Part shown: positions 1-12,002 of the stretch, in pieces | How positions within the stretch are numbered: the stretch's first letter is position 1 | Layout of the letters: every line of letters begins with the position of its first letter | Assembly (NCBI GenBank): GCA_905178155.1 | Contig: CAJINV010000005.1 | Span: forward strand, 3,168,833 to 3,232,832 | Direction: 5' to 3' | Source: Amoebophrya sp. A120 | Taxonomy: Eukaryota; Sar; Dinophyceae; Syndiniales; Amoebophryaceae | Length of the DNA stretch: 64,000 nucleotides | Translations under genes and position numbers: made by a program | Notes under the pieces: generated by a model | What the model was told of the DNA's origin: nothing | The model's database searches: none | What the model saw: only the letters and a program-made list of their open reading frames with translations

Positions 1-442
1 TCTCGTTCGTGGGCAAAAGATTCGTCACAAAAGGACTAGCAATGAACATGAAGAAGTTTGCCTTTGCATGCGTACTATAATAACATCGTCAAGCAGTCGC
101 GTCCATATCCATTGCAAGGAAGGACTCTGTATCTTGTTCGTTCATCATTGTTGCGTCCAAATCACCGACGTTCAAGAGACACGAAGGCTACAAATTTGTT
201 TTCTCTGTAACTGCCGATGATAAGTAATTTCATTTGACCAAACAGGATTTGCGTATTTTTTTCCCGGGAAGACGAAGCGGAAAAACGATAAACCTCGACC
301 AAAAAAAATCATCGTGACAAACAAGCCTGTGCCTTAGTGTACAAAAAGCCAATTCCAGAACATTTCTGTTTAGCACGTAGTACCAGTTGTGCCTACAAGC
401 TTTGCTATTGCAGGGTTATCAAATAAGGCAAACTCCACAACA
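1..442. other. Upstream region, no gene seen
   Basis: No convincing coding exon is visible. A pyrimidine-rich stretch ending in TTGCTATTGCAG (about 400-412), just before the ATG at 443, looks like a splice acceptor. It could serve an upstream intron or, if this is a dinoflagellate, spliced-leader trans-splicing. The second reading is inference only. Confidence 0.4.
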
Positions 443-853
443 ATGGCAAAGATCGCGAAGATCGGCACGGCAGCCGCCGTGATTCTCCCCCTGATGGGTG
501 GGGAGGGAGGCGTTCTCGCCGCCAAGAAGAAAACGGCCGCTACGCACTTCTGGGTCGGCAGTGAATCCTCGCCGATTGGGCTGATGGAAGTGGACCGCGT
601 GGACAAAAAATCCGAGGGAAAGAAGAAGGAAAACAAGACGGCCGAGGGAAAAAAGGAAAAGAAGAAGAAGGAAGAGGCGGCGGAAAAGAAGAAGGAAAAG
701 AAGAAGTCTGCGGGAGAGCTATTATTATTGCCGAAGGACATTGCGACCCAGGTGGCTACAGATGCTAGCGAGGCAAAAGGAAACGTTCAGGCCGCAGCAG
801 GAGCGGTGCAAGGAGCGGCGCAAAGTGCGGCAACCCGGATCCATAGCAGATGA
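443..853 (+). CDS. Lys-rich protein with N-terminal hydrophobic segment
   Basis: This open frame encodes 136 residues from the ATG at 443; the frame extends upstream to 389 only through non-ATG codons. The N-terminus (MAKIAKIGTAAAVILPLMGG, ending near VLAAKKK) looks like a signal peptide or signal anchor. Residues about 50-95 are almost pure Lys/Glu low complexity. The C-terminal part (DIATQVATDASEAKGNVQAA) is Ala-rich and probably helical. I do not recognise a family. A likely splice acceptor lies just upstream of the ATG, and no introner interrupts it. The organised N-terminus and coding-like base use favour a real gene, but a Lys/Glu-rich ORF can arise by chance. Function is unknown. Confidence 0.5.
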   Translation: MAKIAKIGTAAAVILPLMGGEGGVLAAKKKTAATHFWVGSESSPIGLMEVDRVDKKSEGKKKENKTAEGKKEKKKKEEAAEKKKEKKKSAGELLLLPKDIATQVATDASEAKGNVQAAAGAVQGAAQSAATRIHSR

Positions 854-1964
854 TGCGGGCAATCCGTTCGCACCATCTGCGCAACCTTGTGAATCTGAAA
901 GCAAGAAAGCAGGCAAATAGCTTCGAGCGTATTCTCTTTGCTTCTTCGTCAAGTTCTCGCTTTCTTTTGTCTTCTCTTTCTTCTTCCCGAAAGAAAGCCC
1001 GATGTTGCAAAGATGGTTTATTTTTTACGTAGATGCTTATGCTTTGCGATGAGTATGTAAATGTATGTATGCTACGGAACCGGTAGTAAGAGTAACTCGC
1101 TCAACCTCAAACCCGCTGCACTGGGATCATTTTGAATGAATATTTTATTTCTACAGTTGCTCGTCAGAGATCGCCATACATGTTCCTAGTACAGTCTTCG
1201 TTGTTTTTCTCCTCAAGTAGTACTCCATCCAGACCGGGCACGAGCTGCCCTACCACTCATGAACCCCAACTGAACCATACCCATAAGTCACGTTAAAAAA
1301 TTTTATGTTTTGCAAAAAACTAAAAATGTTTAGTTTTCGCAAATACGAAGAAATTTAAATTGAAATTCAAATTTTCCCTTGCGATGCCACCCCCTACTCG
1401 ACATTCATTCTAAGTATCTGCTGCTACGTACAGCAGGAAAAATACCTAAAAATACATTTTTTCAAATCATTCCCAACCCCCCTCGACAAAAGTTTGTATG
1501 TTTCATCAACCTCTGTCGACACAAGGCACTGTTAACATACGTTGTGACAGATGATGATGGACGCGATTTTTCTTAACTTTTCCAACCTTATTTATCAAGG
1601 GGGATGACGATGAAGAACCAGGTTGGTGTTTTGGTTTTTACAAAATGGGAACATTTGTATTCCGTCCTGAGAGAATGAACGAGCGAAACCAAACCGCGCA
1701 GAGCGACATCAAAAACGAGCGAATAGGACGAGAGATTTCTCCAAAGAGAAGATATAGGTAATAAATCTTTGTTCCACTGTAATATACTCAGGTCCTGACT
1801 CCTTGCGTGACAAGTTTGCCAAAAAAAAGAGCGCCAATCTCACGTCAGCAGGTTTGCTAAAGTACATACCACTTAACGAAGGGATACCGCAGTTTTCTGC
1901 CCGTGTTCGCCCAATTCAACGTAATCTAGAAACAAAACCGATCGCTCCCCCGTAGAGCACCAAT
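854..1964. other. Intergenic, no gene seen
   Basis: AT-rich sequence without convincing coding potential, introners or tandem repeats. It presumably holds the 3' region of the preceding gene and the 5' region of the MAPEG gene. Confidence 0.5.
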
Positions 1965-2405
1965 ATGGGCTTCGCTCTGGACCCGTATATGCCGATCACG
2001 GCCGGCGTGGCGGTCGCCGTGTTGACGGGCCATTGCGCCCTGACCAAGATGATGCAGACGGTGATGTTTCGCCTGAAGCTCACTACCACCGCAACCCCGG
2101 AGGCGGAGCGCAACAAGGTCAAGGAGTCCACGTTTTTCAAGCGGGTTTGCTCCGCGCAGCTGAACGAGGCGGAGTACGCGCCGCTCTTCGTCGCCGGGTT
2201 GGGGTATTTGGCTTTGCAGAAATCCCCGTCCCCCACCGTCGCTACGCTCGCGGTGTTCGGGCAAATCTCCTACTACTGGGCCCGGGCCTTCTGCGGCAAC
2301 TCTACCGAGGGCGGCATCGACCCGCCGCCCTACGTGCCGGGCGCGCTCGCGAGGTACTTCGCGCTCATGCTGATGGCCTGGGAAATGTACCTGGTGGCCG
2401 TGTAA
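1965..2405 (+). CDS. MAPEG-family membrane protein
   Basis: Single-exon gene of 146 residues, the usual size for the family. MAPEG proteins (membrane-associated proteins in eicosanoid and glutathione metabolism) include microsomal glutathione S-transferases and leukotriene C4 synthase. They are four-helix integral membrane proteins. Here a first hydrophobic helix (ITAGVAVAVLTGHCALTKMM) is followed by a polar loop and the typical Arg-X(4)-Gln-X-Asn-Glu-X-Glu segment (RVCSAQLNEAEYAPLFVAGL) that begins helix 2. Two more hydrophobic stretches follow (VATLAVFGQISYYWARAF and ALARYFALMLMAWEMYLVAV). The Asn-X-X-Glu pair matches glutathione-binding residues of the family. The start is the only ATG giving a full first helix. 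I infer a glutathione transferase or peroxidase type activity in the ER or other endomembrane; the exact substrate cannot be told. Confidence 0.82.
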   Translation: MGFALDPYMPITAGVAVAVLTGHCALTKMMQTVMFRLKLTTTATPEAERNKVKESTFFKRVCSAQLNEAEYAPLFVAGLGYLALQKSPSPTVATLAVFGQISYYWARAFCGNSTEGGIDPPPYVPGALARYFALMLMAWEMYLVAV

Positions 2406-3191
2406 GGTGAGGTGGAATAAAGTCTTGTACTTTTGAGGTCGAGCTACGATGATCTGGTATCGATTGGCTTGTGTCAAGCGACACAGTCTTAGACTTACTT
2501 TCCACACAGCATGAACACCCGTTTAGTTCTGATTAACGTCGTTTTACCCGTATGGGCAATTGAAGAAGAAAAATATTTGAATCTGATGCAGGTATCATCA
2601 ATTATGATTATGAAAGAGAAAATTTGGTGGCCGCAATTTTTCAAAAAATTGTTGAACAGATGATAATGGAGTGGTTGTGTAAACAAATAAGACAGGCGGC
2701 ACTAGGTCAGCTCAGTCTATAATTTCGATGAAAAATAGCCTTTGCGATCAACTAAGTTTTTTGCTTGTGGGCCATGAATTTTCATCGATTCACTCACGTC
2801 TCACTCTCGCAAGACCACTACACACGTGCTGGGCCAAGAAGATGCTCAGCTCGGAAGGCGAGCTGCACTCACTGGTAGAAGTCACTGTGTTTTTGTTTTT
2901 GGTTGGTCAACCCGCAAATCGCCTACGCTTCAGGCACTGACTTTTTCGTTTGTGGTACGTGCCATGGTAGAAAACCCTTTGTATCGTTTTCTTCTTTTCT
3001 GGTCGGAGGTTGTATTGGCCCTCGTTTCGTTCAGGCAAATCGTTTCCCTTGTGTATATATTTATACCCTGTTGTCGAATGTCTCTCGCTTGCGCTTTTTG
3101 CTCGTGGTCTGAACATGGCGCTTATGTTTTCCATGAATCGCACTAGGTGGTACTTAGTTTTTTCATACCCGCATGCTTTCTCCTTGACTGA
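2406..3191. other. Intergenic, no gene seen
   Basis: No supported exon. A possible acceptor (TTGACTGAATGCAG, ending at 3197) overlaps the start of the J-domain gene, so an additional 5' exon cannot be excluded. Confidence 0.45.
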
Positions 3192-3990
3192 ATGCAGTCG
3201 CATTATCTCGTGCTTGGCGTCCCGCGAAAAGCAACACAAGATGTCATCAAGAAGGCCTACCGCGAGCTCGCGAAAAAGTACCACCCGGATCGCAACGCCG
3301 GGCACACGGCGGCCGGCCTTTTTCAGAAGGTTCAGGAGGCATACGACGTGTTGTCGGACGAAAAGAGGCGAAAGGAGTACGACCAGACAGCAGTAAGTTC
3401 GATAAATTTTTCGTAAGTTCCAAAAGCGATTGTATGATTTGCATCTGTTGAACCCGTAATCGTAAAAAAGGGCAGGTGATGAAAAAAAATCAGACCTAGT
3501 CTTTATTTATTAAAATCAGCCTGGCACCTCCAGCTCAAGCAGCTCTTCCTCCTCCAGCACTGACCCCACGAAGGGCCGCCCAGTCGAGGGCAGCTGGATG
3601 GACCCGAACGCCGCCAGAAACCGCAATCCGAATGTCGAACTGGCGAAGAAACTCCGGCTGAAAAAGGAATACTACGAGAAGCACGGCTCGGGCCGGTATG
3701 TCAACCCCGTGACAGGACAAACCTCGGACGAGCACCTCGCACAGTCCGGCTTCCTCTGGCGGTACACGTTTTACTGCCGCCAGATGCTCTTGGTCGTGCC
3801 CTTTTTCGTGTTACCGGTTTCGCTTCTGGGGTTTGTCTTCTGCACCTGCATCGACCATTCGATGACCGGGTTGACAAAGAAAAAGTCGGGGAAAAACCGC
3901 ATCCTGTACGACGAACACGGGAAGGCGTACTGCAGAGACGCGCAGGGGGTCTATCGCAAATTGTCCTCGGCGCTAGATATCGCAGACTGA
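3192..3990 (+). CDS. DnaJ (J-domain) membrane protein, two exons
   Basis: Exons 3192-3392 and 3520-3990, joined in phase 0 across a GT-AG intron (GTAAGTTCG...AAAATCAG), give about 223 residues. The N-terminal 67 residues are a J domain: [20 protein letters not shown], then the diagnostic HPD in KYHPDRN, then a helix IV ending KRRKEYDQ. J domains stimulate the ATPase of Hsp70 partners. A Ser-rich linker follows, then a charged region ([20 protein letters not shown]) and one transmembrane helix ([20 protein letters not shown]). The tail is basic. There is no Gly/Phe region or zinc finger, so it is a type III (DnaJC-like) co-chaperone anchored in a membrane. Which compartment is not evident. The start methionine sits directly before the canonical J-domain helix I. 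Confidence 0.8.
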
Positions 3991-4365
3991 GAATATTGCG
4001 AAGGAAGAAGAAGAAAATTTTGGAGTGGATTCTTGAGCATCAACATGTGATCGATAGACACAACTGGATCTTGTCGACGAGGTCATGACCAGTATTTGGT
4101 GGTCCTCTCCCCCGGGGCCGTTGCTATGATTAGTGAGTTCAGTGAACCTTGCAATAGCAGTTACTGCATGAAAATTGTACTACGAACCCTCTGTCACTGT
4201 CGACTCGATTCTTTGTAAGTATCATTGTACTTTCTCGTGTGGAAAATGAAAAATTTTCGTTCTAACAACCGCACTTCCTTCTCTCGGTTTCTACGTCGCG
4301 TACTTCACTATTGATTCGTGGTCCGGATGTTTTAGTGAAACACTTTTAGATCATCGGTTCTCTTG
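3991..4365. other. Intergenic, no gene seen
   Basis: AT-rich spacer after the J-domain gene with no supported exon. Confidence 0.4.
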
Positions 4366-4707
4366 ATGTCGTTAAGATCGGTCCTTATTTACAAAAAACT
4401 TGGCAACGAAGTAAAAACGAATGTCGTCCGTCGGTTTTCGTGCGAAAACGAGCCGCGTGCTGTCTCAACACTTCGTCGGTCGTCATCGTCCTACTCCTTG
4501 TCGTTCAAGATTCATGCACACAGTATTAATCCTCTTCTTTTGTTGCAGCTGAGTAATGGACAAATGCAAAAACAAACAGTGTATGACACGAACCATGCTA
4601 CGAAGATTTTTGACCCCACAAGTAAAGTAATTTTCCAAAAGACACCATTCGATACACCCGTACCGCTAGCATTTAAAGACGCAGCACTATTAAAGACCCA
4701 GCAGTAG
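4366..4707 (+). CDS. Small hypothetical ORF, uncertain
   Basis: A 113-residue open frame from the ATG at 4366. I do not recognise it. The last 47 residues (from the internal ATG at 4564, QKQTVYDTNHATKIFDPTSK onwards) look more protein-like than the Ser/Arg-rich first half. A pyrimidine-rich tract plus TTGCAG ending at 4548 could be an acceptor for a last exon starting at 4549. The real gene may therefore be a short spliced product ending at 4707, or the frame may be chance. Confidence 0.25.
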   Translation: MSLRSVLIYKKLGNEVKTNVVRRFSCENEPRAVSTLRRSSSSYSLSFKIHAHSINPLLLLQLSNGQMQKQTVYDTNHATKIFDPTSKVIFQKTPFDTPVPLAFKDAALLKTQQ

Positions 4708-4993
4708 CATTTAAAGACTAATGAATTTCCTCGACGTATACCTGTCAAAAATAATTATAAGTCTTTCATCTTTAAGAACTTTTCTACACTCAATCCTTTT
4801 ACACTGGAAAATGAAAATGCGTAAGAACAAGCTGCAAGAGCTACGACGAAAACAACAACTCCGAGAAGTACCATTTTAAAAGCAGTTTATTTCTGAGGTT
4901 GCAGCACTTGCACTACACAAGAACGACCACCAGTACCAGTTTCGTCTTTACGTTACGAGTATCCAGCAGTGATCGAACGAAGAAGCAAGCAGG
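4708..4993. other. Intergenic, no gene seen
   Basis: Short spacer before the 4994 gene with no supported feature. Confidence 0.4.
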
Positions 4994-7900
4994 ATGGTGA
5001 ACTGGACGAGCTGGCTGCCTTCCCTGCCGAACCCGAGCGAGTACATTAGCAGCACGAGCGACAGCGAGGATCTGGACGGGCGGTGGCAGGCTCAAGAACA
5101 GCACCAGCACCTCCCAGAAGAGGATCTCCCTGGCGAGCTGGATTTCTATTCGACAAACCCAATCGTCGATACAAACTTCTTGGTGCAGAACCATCATCCA
5201 TCAAATGGTCCTCCTCCTCGCGGGGCGGGACAAGGACAACCACTGCATCATCAGCTTCATCAAGGTCACCAAACTACCACGACCCAGCACGTCGTTCACC
5301 ACGTGGTGTACCACCACCACCATTCGTCCGGTCCAGGAACAAGCAGCGGTGGATTATCATCTTCGCATGCGGTTGCTGGGCCCCCGCACGCGCCCCTCAC
5401 CATGCGGGAGGCGATTCAGCAACAGCGGTTGCAGCGCCACCAGGAGGGGAGTGCCATGATGAGGATGATGAATCACAGTGATCACGACAATCTTCACGGA
5501 GAAGTAGATGCTGAAGTAGATCACGGAACATCAGCGTCGGTTACCTCGAGTGCGTTGTTGACAAGTAAAAACAATTTCGAAGATCATGCGTCCGATTACC
5601 TTCCCTCGGAGAGCGGCAACATTGATCCCTCGGAGGCCGGAGAGGAGGACCACGGGAGCAGCGTTGTCAACGAAAGCAACTTTGGTGATGAGGAATCCGC
5701 GTCGCACCAACCCTTTCAGGGCGTCACGGTCCAGAATGACCACACCCACTCCGACTACTCCGGCGAACCCACGACGTCAAATTCTGAAGAGCAACTGACC
5801 TCGTCGCAGTCGGAGGAATATGCAAGAAAAAAACTGTGTAAGTGTAACTCTGTAATGCAGAACATGCAACAGAGTTACACCTGTCATGCCAGACAACCAT
5901 GACCCCCTCTTTTAATGTGTGTTTTCCCTTACAAGCCGCGCATGACAGGTTTTCTCTGTCATGTAGAGCAAATTTGTGATGCTGTTGCTGTCAACCAAAG
6001 AAGGTTACACTAACACAGTTTTTTTCTTGGATAAGGAGCAGGAGGAAAGCAGTACGACCTCGGACGAGCAGGCGGAGCTGCTCGGTCAGCAGCAGATGAT
6101 GACCGGCGGAGCACTATCCTGAGTAAAAACGTACCCACACCAGAGTCAGGATGAGGATTTTGCAACACAAACCTAGGAGTTTTGTGAGTCACGCATGACA
6201 AGTTGCACTATGCAGTGTAGGGCAGGTTAGCAAGTGCAGCCGCATCACAGATTCACCTGCTCATCCTGTTCACAGCATCACAAATTCCAAAACGCGATTG
6301 GAAATGGCTCTCATGGGGGTGCGCGTTAAAAGTCTTTCTGTCTTTGCAAATCTGCATTACAACTCTGGCGTGGGTACGTTTTTACTCAGGATATGCACCA
6401 GGTGTCGTGGCAATCAAGATGCAGAAGATGGGCCAATCCCTGTTGCAGACCTTCCAAAAGAACAAATCGAGAAGCAAAAACATGCGAAACGAGGGGGAAG
6501 CACTCATTCCTGCTATTCCGACGAAGCACCTGAGAGAACCGCAAGAACCAGCGCAAGCGAAGAGTAAGAAGAAGAAAAGCAGAAGCTCCAGCACCGTGGT
6601 ATCTACAACCCAGGAAATAGTACACAAGTCGGACGATAATTTGCGGCACTCGGGTCTCCTCGAGTACGTTGGCAGCCAGCTGGAAAAAGGTGCGACCGCG
6701 ACGAAGAAGAACAAAAAGCAAGAGAATAAAACCGCAGGAACATCAATTGGGAGCGGTCGCGCTTCTTCCAGTACTGCAGGAGACGGCTTGAAGTCCGGCG
6801 CCGGGACCACAAGTGCGACGACTTCCAATAAGCGCCCGTCCGCGCGGGCGGCGAAAGAGGAGACGGGCTCGTTTTTAGACGATGTCTTAGCCTTCACCGG
6901 GTTTCGAGTGGAGGCGGTTGATACAAACAAGGACCACCCGGAGTGGGGGTTCGGGATCAATCGCGGAGAAACCGATAACAAGGTACACTTATATAAAAAT
7001 GGCGGAAATTATCGAAACGCTGTTCATGCATGAATAAAATTTCATTTTCACATTCATTATGTTCGTGTCTCGTTTGTCATTCACGTTGTCTGTCTCTGTC
7101 ATTCTGATTTGCGTCTTGTTCTGTGCGCGCCAACGAAAAAGACATGACTGCTCCACTGGTAGACTGAGACACACCAGCGCGACAATCAATCTAAACCACT
7201 AATCTCACAACAGCGCCTGTCGCAGATGCCGAACAAGATGTCGCCCAAAAAGAAAAAGAAGGCGAAAGCCAAGGCCGAGGTGGATCGCGGCGCTTATAGC
7301 TACCGGTCCTCGAGAGCTTCCAGCCAGCCGCTAAGTGAGATGAAGAAGAGCGACCTAGCAATGCCACTCCAGCAGAACGATGGAAGCGGAGAGGGAATGA
7401 ACCAAACGGAAAGTAGCCATTTTGCCGACCAACAGAATGAACAATCTGAAGATGATGTTCCTTTCGCTCCCTTTCAGCCTTCGCAAAGCTCCATGCTGAG
7501 AGACCATTCCTCGTCGCAGCAGAGCCACGGGTCCATGCACGAAGGAACAAGTACGGCGTTTGGCTTTGGAGCTGCTCCGCAGCCGAAAGTAGCCACAAGT
7601 ACAACTGCGGGCGCCTTCGGTGCAGCTCTTGTCAACAGCAACGCTGGCGGTGGTTCTGGTGCTCCATCCCCCAAGCGATCTTTCTTCACGGGTCGATCCG
7701 GTCCTGGCGGGTTCCAGACGGGTAACTTGACGAACAATAGCGCCACCGTCGGGAAGATTGATACAGGAGCCACTACGAACATGATGTCAGTGGAAGATAC
7801 CCCGTTTGTTCTCCCAGCACAGTATACAAACCCCTCCCAGACACCAAATAGTACTCCGGCGACTAGGAGTAACAAGAATCCGGTACTAAGTAGCTCGAAT

Positions 7901-8395
7901 GTCGTGCGTGGTGGCCTGACCAACAAGATGTTCGCTCACAACAACTACGCGGGGATGGACCAAGTTATTCCCGGCGCTGGTACAACCCACGCAAGCGATC
8001 GCTCAGGCATCAATAGTGTCGCTGGGAAACATCAAAAGGCACCGAATCTTCAAAAGCACATTAGTACACAGCAGCAGCAGCAGCCGTCTTCTTTCGCGGA
8101 AATTTTGTTGCAGGATGTCTACGGAGTGCCAGAGCTGCAGGATCTCCACGACGACGAGACCGATACAACCGTACTGGGGAACAAAAACACCATCACCATG
8201 CACCAAAACTTCAGGAAGACCCGGTATAAACCCGGCTCTTTGAACTACCGGATTTTTGGCCAGGCGAAACTGAAGCGCACGGGGTTTTGCCTGCTCGTGG
8301 TCATGTTCTTCATTTACGTGATTCCAGTGGTCTTTTTGCTCTTTATTCGCTTTTTTGGCCCGGAAGCATTGCGCGTACGGGTTTCGGCCGACTGA
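4994..8395 (+). CDS. Low-complexity single-pass membrane protein, four exons
   Basis: I join exons 4994-5818, 6039-6114, 6399-6981 and 7215-8395 into one frame. The first two introns are introners (IE-E1, IE-D1) and the third is an ordinary GT-AG intron (GTACACTTATA...CTCACAACAG). Each join keeps the frame. Exon 1 is acidic and rich in His, Gln and Ser, with a His run near 5300. Exon 3 is Lys/Ser-rich, then ends with a more ordered block (GSFLDDVLAFTGFRVEAVDT, HPEWGFGINRGETDNK). Exon 4 is Ser/Gly/Gln-rich, with a final transmembrane helix (TGFCLLVVMFFIYVIPVVFL) and a short tail (GPEALRVRVSAD). I recognise no domain. A long disordered region plus a C-terminal anchor suggests a tail-anchored or single-pass membrane protein. 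Two separate genes meeting at 7.1 kb are possible, but phase and frame favour one. Confidence 0.6.
5819..6033 (+). mobile_element. Introner IE-E1
   Basis: Inverted ends: TATGCAAGAAAAAAACTGTG on the left, CACAGTTTTTTTCTTGGATA on the right. Flanks AGGAA / AGGAG (4/5 target duplication). Removing the element plus the downstream copy joins ...SQSEE to QEESS in frame. Internal TGTCATGC and GCATGACA words are present. Intron ends are not GT-AG. Confidence 0.85.
6115..6393 (+). mobile_element. Introner IE-D1
   Basis: About 32-bp inverted ends (TATCCTGAGTAAAAACGTAC on the left, GTACGTTTTTACTCAGGATA on the right). Flanks AGCAC / TGCAC (4/5). Removal with the downstream copy restores the frame GGA GCA CCA GGT. 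Not GT-AG. Confidence 0.87.
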
Positions 8396-10154
8396 GAAGT
8401 GGCACAACTGCTCGAGTGGTGCTCAAATTCCAAAATAACCTACAGGAGCACTACTTCTGATCCTACTTTCGAACTTCGATTTTTCGCGTTCTTTTTTTTT
8501 GGGCCTCCCACCCACAGCAGCCGGAAGCGTTTTTTTTTTGAAAAGCGGTCCTTCTGTCCCCGCATTTTTCGTACCTCAGAGCTGTCTTTTACGCTTCAAG
8601 CATAAACTGTTTTCCGATATATTGAAGATTTTTACGCATAATTGACATCTGACATGAAGAAGGTTTGAGTGTAGATTAGTTTTTTGTACTACCAAGAATA
8701 AAGCCGTTTTATATTTGAAGAAAATTCAAGAACCCAATAGTCCCTGCTCCCAAATTATATCCGAAAAATTAGCCCCGACGAGGAAAAGTAAAACCCCCCC
8801 GCACGTTGGTGTTGATTCTAGGATACAGATGTAAAAAGTGTCACTGATTTTTTGCGAGTAGCTGACGAAAATGAACAGCACCCTCACGCTTGCAAGTACT
8901 TGTGCCGCCGCACAAGCTCAAGCACGGTAGTAGATCAATAGCCGCAGGGTGGTCCCAAATTACTTATTGCATCGCACCGAACCCGAAGTGGTCGCGCGCG
9001 CGGGAACAAGAAAAACCACACGAAAAAAGCTAACTCGCAACTAATCGGCAACCTTCAACAAGTAACATGCACAGAAACAGGTAGACTGTGCAGTGCTTTT
9101 GGCAACTGTGCTTGTGCATTGAAGAGCAAAACGCGCAGGTACATTGTCGACTGAAGTAACTGCTTTCGCACGACAAACTTCTTTCAACTCTACTTTGTGC
9201 CTGCGCTGGAACAACAATTATTCGATGCCAGTATGCCTACAAATACGGACGATTTTTGTTTATTTTTTGCACGTCGGTGCTTGTACTTTAGCTTTACCTT
9301 TTTATTTTTTTTCGATTTCGATTTTCCCCCCCCCCTCACGTGTTTTTTTAACTTTGTTGTTCGACTTTCTCTTTCGCTTCTTCTTGGACTCTTCTAGCCC
9401 GGATATATTTATTGTTCATGCCTTGCTCGTTTATTTCTATTTGACAAACTACAGAAAACGAAGCACTCGCTGTTTCTCTTTGATCTCTGACAGCTGCACC
9501 ACATCGAATCTCAGAGAGGTAGTTTAGCCGCGCAAGAATGGCTTCTGTTGACCGCGGTTCGTTGCTGGCGTTATTGTGTTCAACGAACTGTCGAAAACAT
9601 ATAGAAAATCGGCTTCGGCACGGTACGCTCGAACATCCAAATCGTATCTATGTGAATCAACGAAGGTGTACACCATTCTATGGAAAAATCGTAAGTCTGA
9701 CTTCGTAGGATTCGTGAAAGCATCACATCTGGCGAAGGTGAAGAAACAAAGATCATTCGTCGTAGCATTCTCGCTTATTTAAATTGTGGTAACTGCAAGC
9801 AATCGTCAAAGCAATCGTCTTCCTGGGTCAGTCGTGTCTAGGAAAAGTCCCACCATTGTGGTCCCTGAAAGGAAAACTTGTGAAGTAGCCGTTCGTTTTG
9901 AAGCACAGATGGGTTCGTTGTCATGCACCTGCTCAATGTCATTGACACAATGCTTGTGCCACTAATATATTATCGTCAAGAACTCTGGATCATTGTTTCG
10001 TCTTTTCCTTTTCTGAACAGCTTCTTTAACGAAGATTTTTTTCTTGCGTGCTCTTAAAAGTAAACGGGGACACAATCTACGAAGTTTGCTCCCCGGGAAT
10101 TTTCCTTCTGAAAACGACTTCGATTTGTACAACTTATTGTAGAAAGCAGCAAGA
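8396..10154. other. Intergenic, no gene seen
   Basis: AT-rich, with T-runs and C-runs (around 8490-8540 and 9300-9340). Several short open frames exist, but none shows protein-like composition, a domain or a plausible exon chain. No introner is visible. Confidence 0.5.
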
Positions 10155-10967
10155 ATGAAGAAGCCCGGCCCACCCCCTGGCGGAGGCGGCAAGCCGATGA
10201 TGATGATGATGCAACAAGGAAGTGCGAAAGGTAGCTCCAAAGGCTCTGTCTACGGTGCTGCAGGCGGTGCACCCGGGAAGACCAGTGTTTACTACGGCAA
10301 AGGCGCGAAACAAATGATGCAGCAGGTGCTGTCCCCGAGAACAACGGCCTTGCAGATGCAGCAACAACAAATGCAGCAACAGCAAATGCAGCAACAGCAG
10401 CAGCTGATGTCACCGAGGTCCACGGCAGCCATGCAAATGCAGCAACCCCCAAAAGTGTCGACAATGAGCGCCGGCGGAATGCAGCGAGGGACGGTAGCAC
10501 CCTCGGAGGCGTACTATGGATCCGTGTACGGTGGAAATAGAGGGTCAGGCGCCGGATCAATGGGCAGCAGGGGTAAAGGATCTTCGCTGTCCCGTGACCA
10601 GCGGTTCTTCATCGGAGACGAAGAAGATGAGGAATACGAAAGTATCTATTTCAGTGTCATGTTTGTATTTTGTATGACGAATGCGATGAAATGCCAATAC
10701 ATCTAGAAATATTTAGACTTAGAGATGGAAAACAAACAAGATAGAAACTGATTATCCAAAAAACTACTTCAAATATCAGGCGACCTGTGGTGCTATGGGA
10801 AGACAGGGGCTTTTTGGAAAAAGTTGATCACCTTCTGGTGCATATGCTTTTTTCTCCTCCTGGCTTTCATCATCTGCATGGCCCACCCGATGATCGGCTG
10901 CCGAATCGGCGGATGCTGCGAAGCCGGGGAGTGCTGCGGCGCCACGCCGCCAGGGCAAGCGCCATGA
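10155..10967 (+). CDS. Met/Gln-rich single-pass membrane protein, two exons
   Basis: Exon 1 is 10155-10641 and exon 2 is 10780-10967. They are joined by a GT-AG intron (GTATCTATTTC...AAATATCAG) through a split Ser codon, giving 224 residues. The N-terminus is Pro/Gly-rich. Residues about 50-100 hold repeats of Met-Gln(n) separated by SPR-T motifs (LSPRTTALQM, LMSPRSTAAM). A further disordered region ends in acidic DEEDEEYES. Exon 2 adds DLWCYGKTGAFWKKL, a transmembrane helix (ITFWCICFFLLLAFIICMAH) and a Cys/Gly-rich tail (GCRIGGCCEAGECCG). The tail cysteines could be palmitoylated or metal-binding; that is inference. The layout, disordered head with C-terminal anchor, resembles the gene at 4994-8395. 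No family recognised. Confidence 0.65.
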
Positions 10968-12002
10968 TTGAGGGAAGAAGATCGATCTTGTTTGTTGTTT
11001 TTTGTAGCCGAAAAAATTTGGCCCGTCAAGGGTTCGAAATCAAGTATTGAGTAGATATGATGTTGAACGGTTCCAATCTTCGATTTTTTGCAATTTTTAC
11101 ACCTATCACCTTTTGTTTGACTTGTTTAGCACACTTAGCATCATGATGAAATCACTGGTCTTTTCACAACTGTACGATAGCATTTACATTACACTTGTTT
11201 ACGACTTTGTTGGATGAAAAATTTGTTGAGGAGAGGTTTATGCGTAACAAAACTTAAACTGTAACTTAAGTTGTGGTATAGGTATCGATTCGACTAATAC
11301 CCAGCGACAGGAGCCGGCTACTCATCGGGAGAAGTTCCCCCGCCGTGCCCGCTTGCACAGTCTTGTACTTACATCGTATCGCCTGCAGGAGCGTTGTTTT
11401 GCGAAAAGGATTTTTGCGGTAGCGGTTGGCTAGCATGTAAAAATCCATTGTCTCGTCTTGTTTTTGCAAGAATCGTTGCACTACGTAATACACGAACGAA
11501 CTACGTCGGGTCGTTGAAAAATAGCAACTGAGAGAAAAAAAAGAACATCGCGTGGTGAGGCTGAGGACTACTTTCTTCGTGCACACATGCCGGAAAATGA
11601 AAGGGAACACAACCATGTACCGAGAGAAGAGAAGTCCTACTAGCTATTTCTTGAAATAAGATCCATCGTGGCGCAGCACTACTAAGTCTAGGTAGCAGCT
11701 AGCGCCTGTTTGGTCGTCGTTGCTGAAAGTAACTGCCGGACTTTCTACACGAATTCACCTAGAATTTTTTTTTTGGGGGGGACCACAATACGGAGACGTA
11801 GCAGCAACAGGAACAAGGGAGCCAACGATTAGGGTCCTCTCTTGTGTTCTTCCCTGTTGCTGTTTATGTAACTACATAAAGAGGCTCTATACAACAACTA
11901 CAATAATGGTATTCTCGGCGGATCCGCCGTTGTTCACGACGCCTCCTGGCCGGCCTACGTGTGGCAGTTGAGAGGTGAACCGGGACAAACTAGTTCGTCC
12001 CC
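10968..12002. other. Intergenic, no gene seen
   Basis: No supported exon. A pyrimidine-rich stretch occurs just before the dynein ATG. Confidence 0.45.

Noticed and set aside
9144-9527. 127-codon frame at 9.1-9.5 kb
   Set aside because: The Phe/Leu-rich product comes from T-rich DNA with long T and C runs. It resembles a membrane protein only because of base composition.
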